A stretch of DNA of 64,000 bases from assembly GCF_000186865.1 (NCBI RefSeq), contig NW_008705571.1:472794-536793 (forward strand). Direction: 5' to 3'. Shown here piece after piece: positions 18,598 to 26,847 of the stretch (positions are counted from its first letter, which is position 1; each line of letters opens with the position of its first letter). This stretch comes from Aureococcus anophagefferens (lineage: Eukaryota; Sar; Pelagophyceae; Pelagomonadales; Pelagomonadaceae). The position numbers and the translations under genes were made by a program. The notes below the pieces were generated by a model that was given only the letters and a program-made list of their open reading frames with translations, did no database searches and was not told the origin of the DNA.

Positions 18598-19155
18598 CTA
18601 CTCGTTGTCCGCATCGCCCTCCTCCGGGTCCGGCGGGATCTGGCCCGCGCCGCCCCACGCGCCGAGCTCGGGCTTGGGCCCCGCGTGCTTGATCTTCCGC
18701 ATCTCCTGCCAGAGCCACTTCTGGATGTGGTAGTGGCCCTGGGTCATGGCCGTCTCGATGGGCTTCGCGTGGTCGCGGCAGTTGAGGAAGGGGTCCGCGC
18801 CGTTCGCGACGAGCCACTTGACCGTCTCCTCGGCGCCGTTGTACGCGGCGAAGTGGAGCGCGGACCATCGCGTCGTCACGGTCCCGTAGGGCTGCTCGTT
18901 GATGTCCTTGATCTTGCCCGCCTCGAACATCTCCTTCATCGTGACGAGGTCGTCTGCGCGGGGGGGAGGGGGGTCGAGGAGCGCGCGCGGTCTCGCGGCG
19001 CGGGCCGACGCGCTCTTCTCCGCGGCCGTGATGAACGCGTGGATCGGCACGTCCTCCTTGTCCTTCTTGTACGTGTCGAAGACGCGCATCTTGTGCTCCT
19101 CGGGCTGCGTCGGCTGGCACATGCGCCAGAAGTCGATGGCGCCCGGCGGCGGCAT
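18598..19155 (-). CDS. Ankyrin-repeat protein
   Basis: The frame is open from 19254, but that first codon is TTG; the first in-frame ATG (GHMPPPGAIDFW context, 19155) is used. Two or three ankyrin repeats are visible (RWSALHFAAYNGAEETVKWLVANGADP, then AKPIETAMTQGHYHIQKWL). They act as protein-protein interaction modules. A 60-bp segment (18954-19013) ends on the coding strand in a long C-tract followed by CAG and starts with GC. It could be a phase-preserving GC-AG intron, and removing it joins AEK to DLVTMKEMF. The N-terminus may lie in an undetected upstream exon. The C-terminus is acidic (DPEEGDADNE). Function is not predictable beyond scaffolding. Confidence 0.6.
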   Translation of the reverse strand: MPPPGAIDFWRMCQPTQPEEHKMRVFDTYKKDKEDVPIHAFITAAEKSASARAARPRALLDPPPPRADDLVTMKEMFEAGKIKDINEQPYGTVTTRWSALHFAAYNGAEETVKWLVANGADPFLNCRDHAKPIETAMTQGHYHIQKWLWQEMRKIKHAGPKPELGAWGGAGQIPPDPEEGDADNE

Positions 19156-19487
19156 GTGCCCCGGAGGCACGTAGTACCTAGCATGGTCGCGTCGATCGGC
19201 GTGTTGTGCGCGTGGACGGCGCGAGCACGAGGGCGAGCTCGACTCGCGATCCAACGCACCGGTTCATGTGATTCCTGGGCTCCGGCATCTTGGCTCGGGG
19301 CGGGCTCTAAAGCCTCCTACTTGGCCGGCGCGGCGACGACGAGGAAGGCGTGCTTCTTAAAGCCCGAAAGCGGCACCAGCGTCCCGAGCCCACTTGGGGA
19401 AACTTGGGCTGCCGACGGTGCATCTTTAAACCTTGAACATGTGAATGAAGTTGTGAGTACGCACCCAGGGGGACTCAAGCCGGGCGT
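19156..19487. other. Intergenic stretch with possible remnant of a terminal exon
   Basis: Most of this 332-bp stretch is noncoding. On the minus strand, about 19405-19317 has strongly GC3-biased codons reading GLGTLVPLSGFKKHAFLVVA and a few more residues to a TAG stop. It has no start and no attached upstream exon. It may be the leftover 3' end of a lost or duplicated gene, or an unrecognised last exon. No RNA gene or repeat is seen. Confidence 0.3.
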
Positions 19488-20420
19488 CTACTTATCGGGG
19501 AACTCCCAGCCCGCCGCGTCCATGAGCGCGGCGACGGTGTCGTCGGCGTCGCCCTGGAGGAACACGTCCCGGGGCACGGTCGCGTTCTCGGAAAAGTCGA
19601 AGCCGTAGTCGCCGCCGCGCGAGAGGCGGCTCGGGAGCATCTCGCCGACCTTCTCCCGGTTGATGAGCGCGCGCGGCATCGCGCCGAGGTCGACGAGCGA
19701 CGCGAACGGGTGGACCTCGAGGCTCGTGCCGACGACGAGCAGCAGCTCCGCGGCGTCGAAGTCCGGCTTCAGCGTCTCGAAGAAGCGGCCCGGCAGCGCC
19801 TCGCCGAAGAAGACGATGTCCGACTTGCAGAGGCCGCCGTGCTTCTCGTTGAACGCGGCCATGTCGTCGCCGAAGAGCGCGGCCTCGAACTCGGAGACGT
19901 CGACCTCGAGGCCCGTGTCCACGCACGTCGCCGTGTCGAAGTTGCCGTGCGCGGCGACGACGCGGTCCGCGGGCACGCCCGCTTCGCGCTCGAGCGAGTC
20001 GATGTTCTGCGTGTAGCAGCGGATGAGCTGGCCCCGGTCGGCGAGGAGCCTGACGAAGTCGTGCGCGAGCGTCGGCCGCGACTCGCGGCCCGGCCAGAGC
20101 GCCCGCGCGAGCTTGTAGAACGGCGCCGGGTTCTCCTTGAAGAAGTCGAGCTCGAAGACCGCCTCGGGGTACGGCAGGCCGTAGCCCTCGAGGCTGTCGT
20201 AGAGGCCCGTGCCGGGCGTGCGGAAGTCCGGCAGCCCCGCGGCCACGCTCGCGCCCGCGCCGAGCATGACGACGCACTGCGCGCCCTCGCGCAGCATCGA
20301 CGCGACGCCCTGCAGGTCCCGGCTCGGCAGCTTCGGCGCCGCCGTCGACGCGGTCCGCACCGCCGGCGACGCGCCGCGCGCGAGCGCGCAGGTCGCGATG
20401 GCGAGGCCGCGGCGGCGCAT
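19488..20420 (-). CDS. Sirtuin (Sir2-family NAD-dependent deacylase) with degenerate zinc site
   Basis: A 310-aa SIRT2/3-type class I sirtuin. Seen: NAD-binding GAGAS (54-58), LPDFRTPGTGLYD (63-75), TQNID (137-141), catalytic His158 in AAHGNF, DIVFFGEALP (201-210) and GTSLEVHPF (231-239). The structural zinc ribbon is degenerate: of the usual CxxC...CxxC only Cys166 aligns clearly, with one other Cys at 198. The Arg/Ala-rich start (MRRRGLAIATCALARGASP) resembles a mitochondrial presequence. The frame remains open upstream through a 30-bp tandem repeat, so a longer N-terminus cannot be excluded; ATG 20420 is preferred as the ATG immediately before the conserved region. Substrates are likely acyl-lysines. 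Confidence 0.85.
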   Translation of the reverse strand: MRRRGLAIATCALARGASPAVRTASTAAPKLPSRDLQGVASMLREGAQCVVMLGAGASVAAGLPDFRTPGTGLYDSLEGYGLPYPEAVFELDFFKENPAPFYKLARALWPGRESRPTLAHDFVRLLADRGQLIRCYTQNIDSLEREAGVPADRVVAAHGNFDTATCVDTGLEVDVSEFEAALFGDDMAAFNEKHGGLCKSDIVFFGEALPGRFFETLKPDFDAAELLLVVGTSLEVHPFASLVDLGAMPRALINREKVGEMLPSRLSRGGDYGFDFSENATVPRDVFLQGDADDTVAALMDAAGWEFPDK

Positions 20421-20448
20421 TGTTTTGGCGTGGAGCGAAGACGCGTTC

Positions 20449-20531
20449 GCTCGAGGGCTGGCCGACGCCGACGACTTCGCTCGAGGGCTGGCCGACGCCG
20501 ACGACTTCGCTCGAGGGCTGGCCGACGCCGA
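20449..20531. repeat. 30-bp tandem repeat, about 2.8 copies
   Basis: A 30-bp unit beginning GCTCGAGGGCTGGCCGACGC is repeated at 20449, 20479 and 20509, the copies essentially identical. The unit length is a multiple of three, so on the minus strand it would add a 10-residue Ser/Ala/Pro/Arg repeat to an extended sirtuin N-terminus. More likely it sits in the 5' leader. Confidence 0.9.
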
Positions 20532-20615
20532 GCTTGCGCGCGGACAACTCGTCGAGCTGGCAGCCACAGCTCGTGTGCCAAGCCTCAACACCTCCTCAAG
20601 GAGCCAAAGTTGCAG

Positions 20616-20698
20616 TCCCGAAGCATGTGTGGGCAATAGGTGTGGGCAGCCTAAACAGGTCTCCCGAAGCATGTGTGGGCAATAGGTGTGGGCAGCCT
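20616..20698. repeat. 37-bp direct repeat in divergent promoter
   Basis: Two identical 37-bp copies (20616-20652 and 20662-20698) contain ATGTGTGGGCAATAGGTGTG followed by GGCAGCCT. They lie between the divergent sirtuin and LRR genes; the second ends 18 bp before the LRR ATG. Each copy includes a near match to the recurring GGGCWGCCC promoter palindrome, so this may be a duplicated regulatory element. Confidence 0.85.
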
Positions 20699-20716
20699 CG
20701 ACCTCCACGATAGCAG

Positions 20717-23586
20717 ATGGGCGCCGGCGCGTCGTCGCGGGAGGCGGCGCTGTCCAGCCCGGAGAAGGAGCCGGCGAAATGCCGCCAGCCGAAGCTGCAG
20801 AGCATCTCGTTTCGTCGCTGCGACCTCCACGCGTCGTCGGGCGGGACCTACCACCATCGCGGTGCGAGCGAGGTCGCGGCGGGCGCGGCGAGCCCGCTCG
20901 CGGCGGACGAGGCCGAGGCCGCGGGCGACGACGAGGACCCGGCGGCGCGCCTGGACCGGAGGGCCGTCGAGGCGTGGGCGGCGGACGCGGTGCTCCTCGG
21001 CGCCGCGGGCCGATCGCTGACGCGGCTCGACCTCAGCGAGGGCTGCGTGAGCGACCGCGTCGCCGTGGGCCTCGCGGACGCGGCGCGCGCGCGGCCCGAG
21101 CGCGTCGCGAGCCTGACGGACCTCGACCTGTCGGGCGGCAGCAGCTTCGCCGAGGGCGGCTGCGTCGGCTTCCGGGGCTGCCTCGCGCTCGCGGACGTGC
21201 TGCCGAAGGCGCTGGCGTCGCTCACGGCCCTGCGCGTCTCCGGGCACCACGTCGGCGCGCGCGGCGCCGCGGCGCTCGCGGCGGCCCTGCGGAAACACCC
21301 GTGCCTCGCGCGGCTCGACGCGCAGCGCTGCTTCCTCGGCGACGCCGGCGTCGAGGCCCTCTGCGGGGCGGGCCGCTCGCTCGTCGCGCTGGACCTGAGC
21401 CACAACTACTTCAATCGCGCCGGCTGGCGCGCGATCGCGGCGTTACTCGAGACGTCCACGCGGCTCCGGTCGCTCGCGCTGCGGGACGCGCTCGCCGATC
21501 CCGCCGCGGGGAGCCTCATCCAGCGCGAGTGCCGGCCCGGCGGCGCGCTGACCGCCGCGGACGTCATCGACGCGGCGGTCGCGCTCGCCGGCGGCCTCGC
21601 GGGGAACAGGGCTCTCACCCGCCTCGACCTCGGCGCGTCCTTCGACCGCGAGGCCGTCGCGGCCATGGGCCGCATCCCCGTCGGCGAGGACCTCGGCGTC
21701 GAGCACGTCGCGCGGGCCCTCGCGGCGCACCCGGCCCTCGAGGCGCTCGCGCTCGGCGTGGACCGGCGCGACGCGCGGTCCGTCGCGGCGCTGCAGCAGC
21801 TCGCCCTCGCGCGCGCGACGCCGGACCTGCCGGCGTTCCGCTTCGCGTTCCCGCTCGGCCTGCCGGAGGCGGAGTTCGTCGCCGGGGCGACGGCGAACGC
21901 CGAGGGCGCGGTCTACGGCGCGGAGATCGCGCGGACGTGCCGCGCGGCCGCGGAGACGGTCGTGCACCGCGCGCCCTGGCTCGAGAAGTTCCGCCAGGAC
22001 CTCTACGAGCCCCTGGCGGACGCGCTCGCGGCGTCGCGGCGCCGCGCGGACGACGTCAAGTACGGCCGCCGCGAGGAGGCCTGGAACAACGTCTTCTTCA
22101 ACGAGGACGACGCCGACGACGGCGCGGACGCCAAGCCCCGGCGGTCGCTCCGGGCCCAGGCCGACGACTTCGCCAAGGCCGCGCGCGCGCGCGTCGAGGA
22201 CGCCGTCGACCGTTACACGGACCGGCGGCGCGCGTCGGCCGTCGCCGAGGCGCGCGACGCGCAGCCGACGGACTACTACGGCAACGGCGGCTACTGGCGC
22301 GCGCTCCGCGTCGACTGCCGCGTCGGCCCGTCGGGCGCGACGGCGCTCGCGCGCGGCCTCCTCCGCGCGCCGCGGGACCTGCCGCTGCGGTCCCTGCGGC
22401 TCTCCGGCGACGTCGGCCCCAAGGGCGCCGCGCGCCTCGCGGCGGCGCTGCTCGATCGCGACCGCGGCACGCTCGCGGACCTCGACCTGTCGCGCAACGG
22501 CCTCCGCGACGCGGGCCTCGCGAGCCTCGCCGAGGCCCTCGCGGCCCAGGCGCGCCTCGCGTCGCTGGACCTCTCCGGCAACCGGCTCAAAGGCCCGGGC
22601 CTCGCGGCCGCCTGCGACGCGCTCGCGGCGGCGCCCGCGGCCGCGCGGCTCCGCGAGCTCCGGCTCCGCGACACGCCGGACCTCGGCGCGGACGGCGCCG
22701 CGGCCGTCGGCCGGCTCCTCGCCTCGCCGCGCGCCGCGGCCGCGCCCGCGCTCGACCTCGGCGGCGCCGCGCGCCTCCGGCCCAAGGTCCTCGACGCGGC
22801 GCTCGCGCCCCTCGCCGCGCTCGACCGCCTCGGCCTCGACGCCTGCGGCCTCGACGCCGCGGGCGGCGCCGTCCTCGGCCGGCGGCTCCCGCCGACGCGG
22901 CGGCTCGTGGTGGACGGGAACCCGCGCCGCGCGGCGTCCTCTTTCGATCGCGCGGGCGCGCGCGACCGGGAAACGCGAGCGCGACCGGGAAAAGCGAGCG
23001 CGACCGGGAAACGCGAGCGCGACCGGGAAACGCGAGCGCGACCGGGAAACGCGAGCGCGACCGGGAAACGCGAGCGCGACCGGGAACCGCTCGCAGGCTC
23101 GGCCGCGACGGCGTCGTTGGCCTCGCGGCCGCGCTCGGCAAAATCGTCGAGCTCGACGCCTGCGACGTCGACGCCGACGGCGCCGCGCTCGCCGCCGTCG
23201 CCGACGGCGTCGTCCGCGGCGGCTCGCTCACGGGGCTCCGCGTCGGCCCCGTGGACCGCGCGGACGACGCGACGGCGCGGACGCTCGAGCGGCTCTTCGC
23301 CGCGCCCCGGCTCCGCTTCCTCGACCTCTGCGGCGAGAGCCTCGGCGCCGAGGGCGCGCTCGGCGCCATCAGCCGCGACGCGCGGCGCGCGACGGCCGAC
23401 GCCGACTGGAACGCGCTCGACGAGGGCCGCGGCCGCCAGCACACGGGCCGCGTGCCGCCGCGCCGCGACGCGAGCCGCGAGGCGGTCCTCGGCGCCGACG
23501 ACGCGTTCGACCTCGAGGACAACGCGCGCGCGAGGCCGCGGTCGCCGGAGATCGTCGCCGACAACCCCCTCGCGTCCCTCGTGTAG
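20717..23586 (+). CDS. N-myristoylatable leucine-rich-repeat protein, two exons
   Basis: Exons 20717-22935 and 23097-23586 join in phase 2 (902 aa). The N-terminus MGAGASSRE fits an N-myristoylation signal (Gly2, Ser6), suggesting membrane attachment. Ribonuclease-inhibitor-type LRRs (LTRLDLSEGCVSD, LTDLDLSGGSSFAEGG, LVALDLSHNYFNRAGW) occupy about 95-290; a second LRR block (LADLDLSRNGLRDAG, LASLDLSGNRLKGPG) starts near 585 and continues through the splice junction into exon 2 (LRFLDLCGESLGAEG). Between them is a charged helical linker (about 400-520). Donor GTCCTC and acceptor CTCGCAG bound a 161-bp intron occupied mostly by a 19-bp minisatellite; without splicing the two halves are in different frames. 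Likely a scaffold or signalling adaptor. Confidence 0.8.
22956..23088. repeat. 19-bp minisatellite (7 copies) inside the LRR-gene intron
   Basis: Seven copies of a 19-bp unit (consensus CGCGAGCGCGACCGGGAAA), with GACCGGG starting at 22964, 22983, 23002, 23021, 23040, 23059 and 23078. The unit is not a multiple of three, which would break coding, consistent with its position between a good donor (22936) and acceptor (23096). Confidence 0.95.
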
Positions 23587-23652
23587 TAATATGGTGTGTG
23601 TGCTTCTGCCATGAAACGTGCCAAAAAAAACGCAGACAAGGGCCAAGAGGGC

Positions 23653-23660
23653 AAAAAAAA
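23653..23660 (-). terminator. Pol III oligo-T terminator of 5S rRNA
   Basis: Eight consecutive T on the minus strand right at the 3' end of the 5S gene. A second A-run (T on the minus strand) lies about 25 bp further and could serve as backup. Confidence 0.8.
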
Positions 23661-23777
23661 CGAGCAACACTCGGGATTCCAACGTGGTCACCCACCGTAG
23701 TACTAACCAAGCTCGATCCGGCTTAACTTCGCTGAGCTGACGGGAAGCGGTGCTCTCCGAATGATATGGTCGCTCGT
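23660..23777 (-). rRNA. 5S ribosomal RNA
   Basis: A 118-nt region on the minus strand reads as a eukaryotic 5S rRNA. The 5' and 3' ends pair (ACGAGCGAC with GTTGCTCGT), the internal Pol III control region is present (GAAGTTAAGCCGGATCGAG, then GGTTAGTACTACGGTGGGTGACC), and the transcript would end in a run of eight T (23660-23653), a Pol III terminator. A TATA-like TTTATA lies 25-30 bp upstream (23807-23802). It is a single copy here, between an LRR gene and a dehydrogenase gene. Confidence 0.95.
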
Positions 23778-23801
23778 GCTAAGTAGCGATTTCAGACTGG
23801 C

Positions 23802-23807
23802 TATAAA
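23802..23807 (-). promoter_or_regulatory. TATA-like element upstream of 5S rRNA
   Basis: TTTATA on the minus strand at -25 to -30 relative to the 5S start. A TATA-like box at this distance is known for plant 5S genes. The rest of 23808-23985, which also serves as 5' region for the downstream dehydrogenase, shows only a short CCACAGTTGTGG palindrome near 23900. Confidence 0.6.
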
Positions 23808-23985
23808 CCCCTGCATCAAGCAAAAGCGGGTTGGATCGGCGGGCAGCCGCATTCCGGATTGTCACCAGGGATCATCCCGGGCGCGAGTACTCGAGTCCAC
23901 AGTTGTGGACAACGGTTCAGAGGTTGGTGGATAGCGCGTTTCTGAGTTCTACCACAGCGAGTAGGGCGTTCGTCGTACAATCACG

Positions 23986-25106
23986 ATGCTCCGCCTCTCG
24001 TCGATGCTCGCGCGCCGCACGGTCAACGTCGCGCCGCGGCGCGCGCTGTCGAGCAGCGACACGGTCATCGTCGGCGTCGCCGAGGCGGAGCAGACGACGA
24101 AGCAGGCGCTGCGGATGATCGGCTGGGACGAGGAAGACGCTAGCCTACAAGCCGCAATCATGACGTCGGCCGAGCTCTGCGGCAACAACCAGGGCCTCGT
24201 GAAGATGTTCCAGCCGCAGCTCATGGCGCCCGCGCCCGGCGCGGGCAAGCCGACGGTCGAGCGCGACGCGCCGGCGACCGCCGTCGTCAACGCCAACCAG
24301 GCGCCGGGCATGCTCGCCGCGGTCCGACACCGGCGTTTTCACGCGCGGCGCGCACCGACGAGACCCCGTAGGTCACGGCCGCGGACCTCGCGGCCGACAA
24401 GGCCGAGGCCGCGGGCGTCGCGATCGTTTCCGCGTACAACACGTCGACGTCGTCGGGCCAGCTCGCGTACTACGTCGAGCGCGTGGCCCGGCGGGGCATG
24501 ATATGCGTCGCCCTCGCGAACTCGCCCGAGTTCGTCGCCGCGGCCGCCGGCGGCGACGCCGTCTTCGGCACGAACCCGCTCGCCGTCGGCGTGCCGCGCG
24601 CGGGCGAGGCGCCCTTCGTCTTCGACATGGCGACGTCGGCCATCGCGCTCTTCGGCGTGCTCACGGCCAAGGCCCAGGGCGCGCCCCTGCCGCCGGGCGT
24701 CGCCTACGGCGCGGACGGCGCGGAGACGACGGACGCCGAGGAGGCGCTCGGCGGCGCGGGCGCCATCGCGACGTTCGGGGGGCACAAGGGCGCGGGCCTC
24801 GCGCTCTGCGTCGAGCTCCTCGCGGGCGCGCTCTCCGGCGGCGCCGTCCTCGGCATGGGCCCGCCGAAGAAGGAGGCCAGGAACTGGGGGCACGCGTTCG
24901 TCGCGATCCGGCCCGACGCGCTCGTCGACGACTTCGACGCCAAGGCGTCCTCGATCTGCGCCGCCGTCAAGGCCTCCGGGCCCGGCGTCCGCATCCCGGG
25001 CGAGAGCTCCGCGAAGACGGCCGCGGCCCGCGTCGCCGCGGACGAGCTCCCGATCCCCGCGAAGATCTGGGCGTCCATCCAGCACACCGCGGCCAACGGC
25101 ATCTAA
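23986..25106 (+). CDS. Malate/L-lactate dehydrogenase family (Ldh2/YlbC type), two exons
   Basis: Exons 23986-24321 and 24372-25106, phase 0, give 356 aa, the usual family length. This NAD(P)-dependent oxidoreductase fold is unrelated to classical LDH/MDH; members act on malate, sulfolactate, ureidoglycolate or similar 2-hydroxyacids. Seen: ALRMIGWDEEDA, ATAVVNANQAPG, then FGTNPLAVGVPR, FDMATSAIALFG and GGHKGAGLALCVELLAGALSGG, the conserved cofactor and active-site blocks. The N-terminus (MLRLSSMLARRTVNVAPRRALSS) looks like a mitochondrial presequence. The intron is only 50 bp (donor GTCCGA, acceptor CCGTAG). The usual HGVxSHG block near the N-terminus is altered. Substrate not predictable. 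Confidence 0.82.
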
Positions 25107-25165
25107 GGGAGGGCGCCTAACCGTGGTGTCTGGGCCTCGCCTCCCGAGGGTGTTTCATGACGCGC

Positions 25166-25646
25166 TTATTTGGCCGCGACGCATACGACCTCGAAGAGGA
25201 TCCCGGGCCGCGCCATCGGGGCCTCGACGCACGCGCGCGCGGGCTTGTTCTCGGAGTCGATCCAGTCGTTCCAGATCCCGTTCATTTCTGCGAAGTGATC
25301 CATGGATTTCACGTAGATGGTCGCCGACAGCAACCTGCGGCGCGGCGTCGAGGCGGTCGAGGCGCGGCGGCGCGACGCGCGCTCTCGACGCGGCCGCGCG
25401 CTTCGACTTGTCCGTGCCGGCTTCGTCGAGCAGCGCGTCGACCTTGGCCAGCGTCGAGCTGACCTGGTCCGCGAGCGGCGCCTCAAAGTCCGCAGGAACT
25501 TGGCCGGAGAGATAGACGGTGTCGCCGTGCATCACAATTTGACTCATGCGCGGGTCCTTGGTGCCCAGGCGCGTGATGGCCAAGGCGCGGTTCTGCAAGA
25601 GGATGAAGGCCGTCGCGCGCGCAACGCGCCGCGAGACGCTGAACAT
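25166..25646 (-). CDS. RidA/YjgF/YER057c family enamine/imine deaminase, two exons
   Basis: Exon 1 is 25646-25408 and exon 2 is 25334-25166, joined in phase 2 (135 aa). RidA proteins hydrolyse reactive 2-aminoacrylate and other imines to keto acids plus ammonia. Seen: YLSGQVPADFEAPLADQ near residue 47, ATIYVKSMDHFAEMN and PARACVEAPMARPGILFEV, the last containing the conserved Arg that binds the substrate carboxylate. The Arg-rich start (MFSVSRRVARATAFIL) could target mitochondria. The 73-bp intron (25407-25335) has donor GTCGAA and acceptor GCCGCAG. The gene is divergent from the alpha/beta hydrolase with only 83 bp between starts. Confidence 0.88.
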
Positions 25647-25729
25647 CTCGACTGCTGGCTCGCGTGCAAGGGTGCAAGCAGCCTTCAAGTAAAACGCTCG
25701 CTGAAAACAAGTTCTTGCCACAACCCGTG

Positions 25730-26731
25730 ATGCAGTGCCTCCTCCGCCCGCGCAGCCACCGCTGGTCACGCCGCTGGCTGAGCAGCTGGCGCGTCGCGAA
25801 GACCCGCGTCGCGCTGCCGAGCGCGCCCGGTTTCACGGTCGAATACGCGACGCACCCCATCGCGAACGCGAACCCCCAGGCGCCGCCGCTCGTCGCCATC
25901 CATTGCAGCGGCAGCTCGTACAGGCAGTGGGACGCGCTCGCCGAGGCGCTCGCCGCGACGCCGCACGTCGCGTCGCAGATCGTCGCGCCGAACCTCTTCG
26001 GCTACGGCGCGACGACGCCGTGGCCCGCGACGGCGCGGCCGCAGACGCTCGACGACAGCGCGGCGCTCGTCGCCGCGGCGCTCGCGGACGCGGGCGTCTC
26101 TGACGAGGCGCCCCACGTCGTCGGCCACTCCCACGGCGGCGGCGTGGCGCTGCGCTTCGCGGCGACGCGCGGCGTCGCGTCCGTCGTCGTCGTCGAGCCG
26201 AACCACTTCTTCCTCCTCGAGGCCGCGCCGCCGATCGCCGGCGACGCCGCGCTCGAGGACCTGCGGCGCGCCGGCGTCAAAGACTGCGCCGCGTTCTGCG
26301 AGTCCATGCTCGCGTCGTCGATGACGAGGTTCCGGAACTGGGGCCCGCTCTTCCACGACTTCTGGCTCCGGCAGGGCGACGAGGCCTTCGACGACCTGCC
26401 CGCGGACGCGCGCGACCGCCTCGTGGGCACGACGGTGCCCCACACGGCCCACGAGATCCACTCCGTCTACGCCGCCCGCGGCCGGGGCGCCGCGCGGGAC
26501 CTCGGCGCGCTCGCCGCCGAGGGCGCGAAGCACCTCGTCCTCTCGCCGGAGCCCGGCCGCGGCTCGCGCGGGTGCCTCCGGGCCCTCGACGCCGTCCTCC
26601 GGCCCATGGGCTTCCGGACGAGCGCGCTGCCCGCCGGCGGGCACCTCGCGCCGCTCACGCACGCCGCGGAGACCGCGAGCCACCTCGTCGCGTGCCTCGA
26701 CGCGCCGCCGCCGCCGGAGAGCGAGGGGTAA
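25730..26731 (+). CDS. Alpha/beta hydrolase
   Basis: A 333-aa single-exon serine hydrolase of the alpha/beta fold. Seen: HCSGSSYRQWDALAEAL (oxyanion-hole loop), NLFGYGATTPWP, and the nucleophile elbow VGHSHGGGVALRF with Ser as catalytic residue (about 140). The late GGHLAPLTHA supplies the catalytic His. The Arg/Trp-rich N-terminus (MQCLLRPRSHRWSRRWLSSW) may be an organelle-targeting peptide. ATG 25730 is the last in-frame Met before conserved sequence; the frame is open from 25664. Substrate unknown. Confidence 0.85.
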   Translation: MQCLLRPRSHRWSRRWLSSWRVAKTRVALPSAPGFTVEYATHPIANANPQAPPLVAIHCSGSSYRQWDALAEALAATPHVASQIVAPNLFGYGATTPWPATARPQTLDDSAALVAAALADAGVSDEAPHVVGHSHGGGVALRFAATRGVASVVVVEPNHFFLLEAAPPIAGDAALEDLRRAGVKDCAAFCESMLASSMTRFRNWGPLFHDFWLRQGDEAFDDLPADARDRLVGTTVPHTAHEIHSVYAARGRGAARDLGALAAEGAKHLVLSPEPGRGSRGCLRALDAVLRPMGFRTSALPAGGHLAPLTHAAETASHLVACLDAPPPPESEG

Positions 26732-26847
26732 CGGTGGTGTGCGTGTGTGTTTTGCGGGCGGCAGCTCGGCAACGACGAACCACCCCGAATTGAGCTGGCA
26801 GCATTGTACATGTCGCATTTGTTCTTCAAATTGAATATTCAACTACG

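Noticed and set aside
20449..23088. Regularly spaced repeats considered as CRISPR arrays
   Set aside because: The repeats are head-to-tail with no unique spacers, and the genome is eukaryotic.
22963..23096. Frameshift mutation in the LRR gene
   Set aside because: A donor/acceptor pair restores the frame exactly and removes the minisatellite, so an intron explains it better.
23808..23985. Possible tRNA or snRNA gene next to the 5S gene
   Set aside because: No cloverleaf, no A/B boxes in tRNA arrangement, and no U1/U2/U6 signature on either strand; only a short palindrome.
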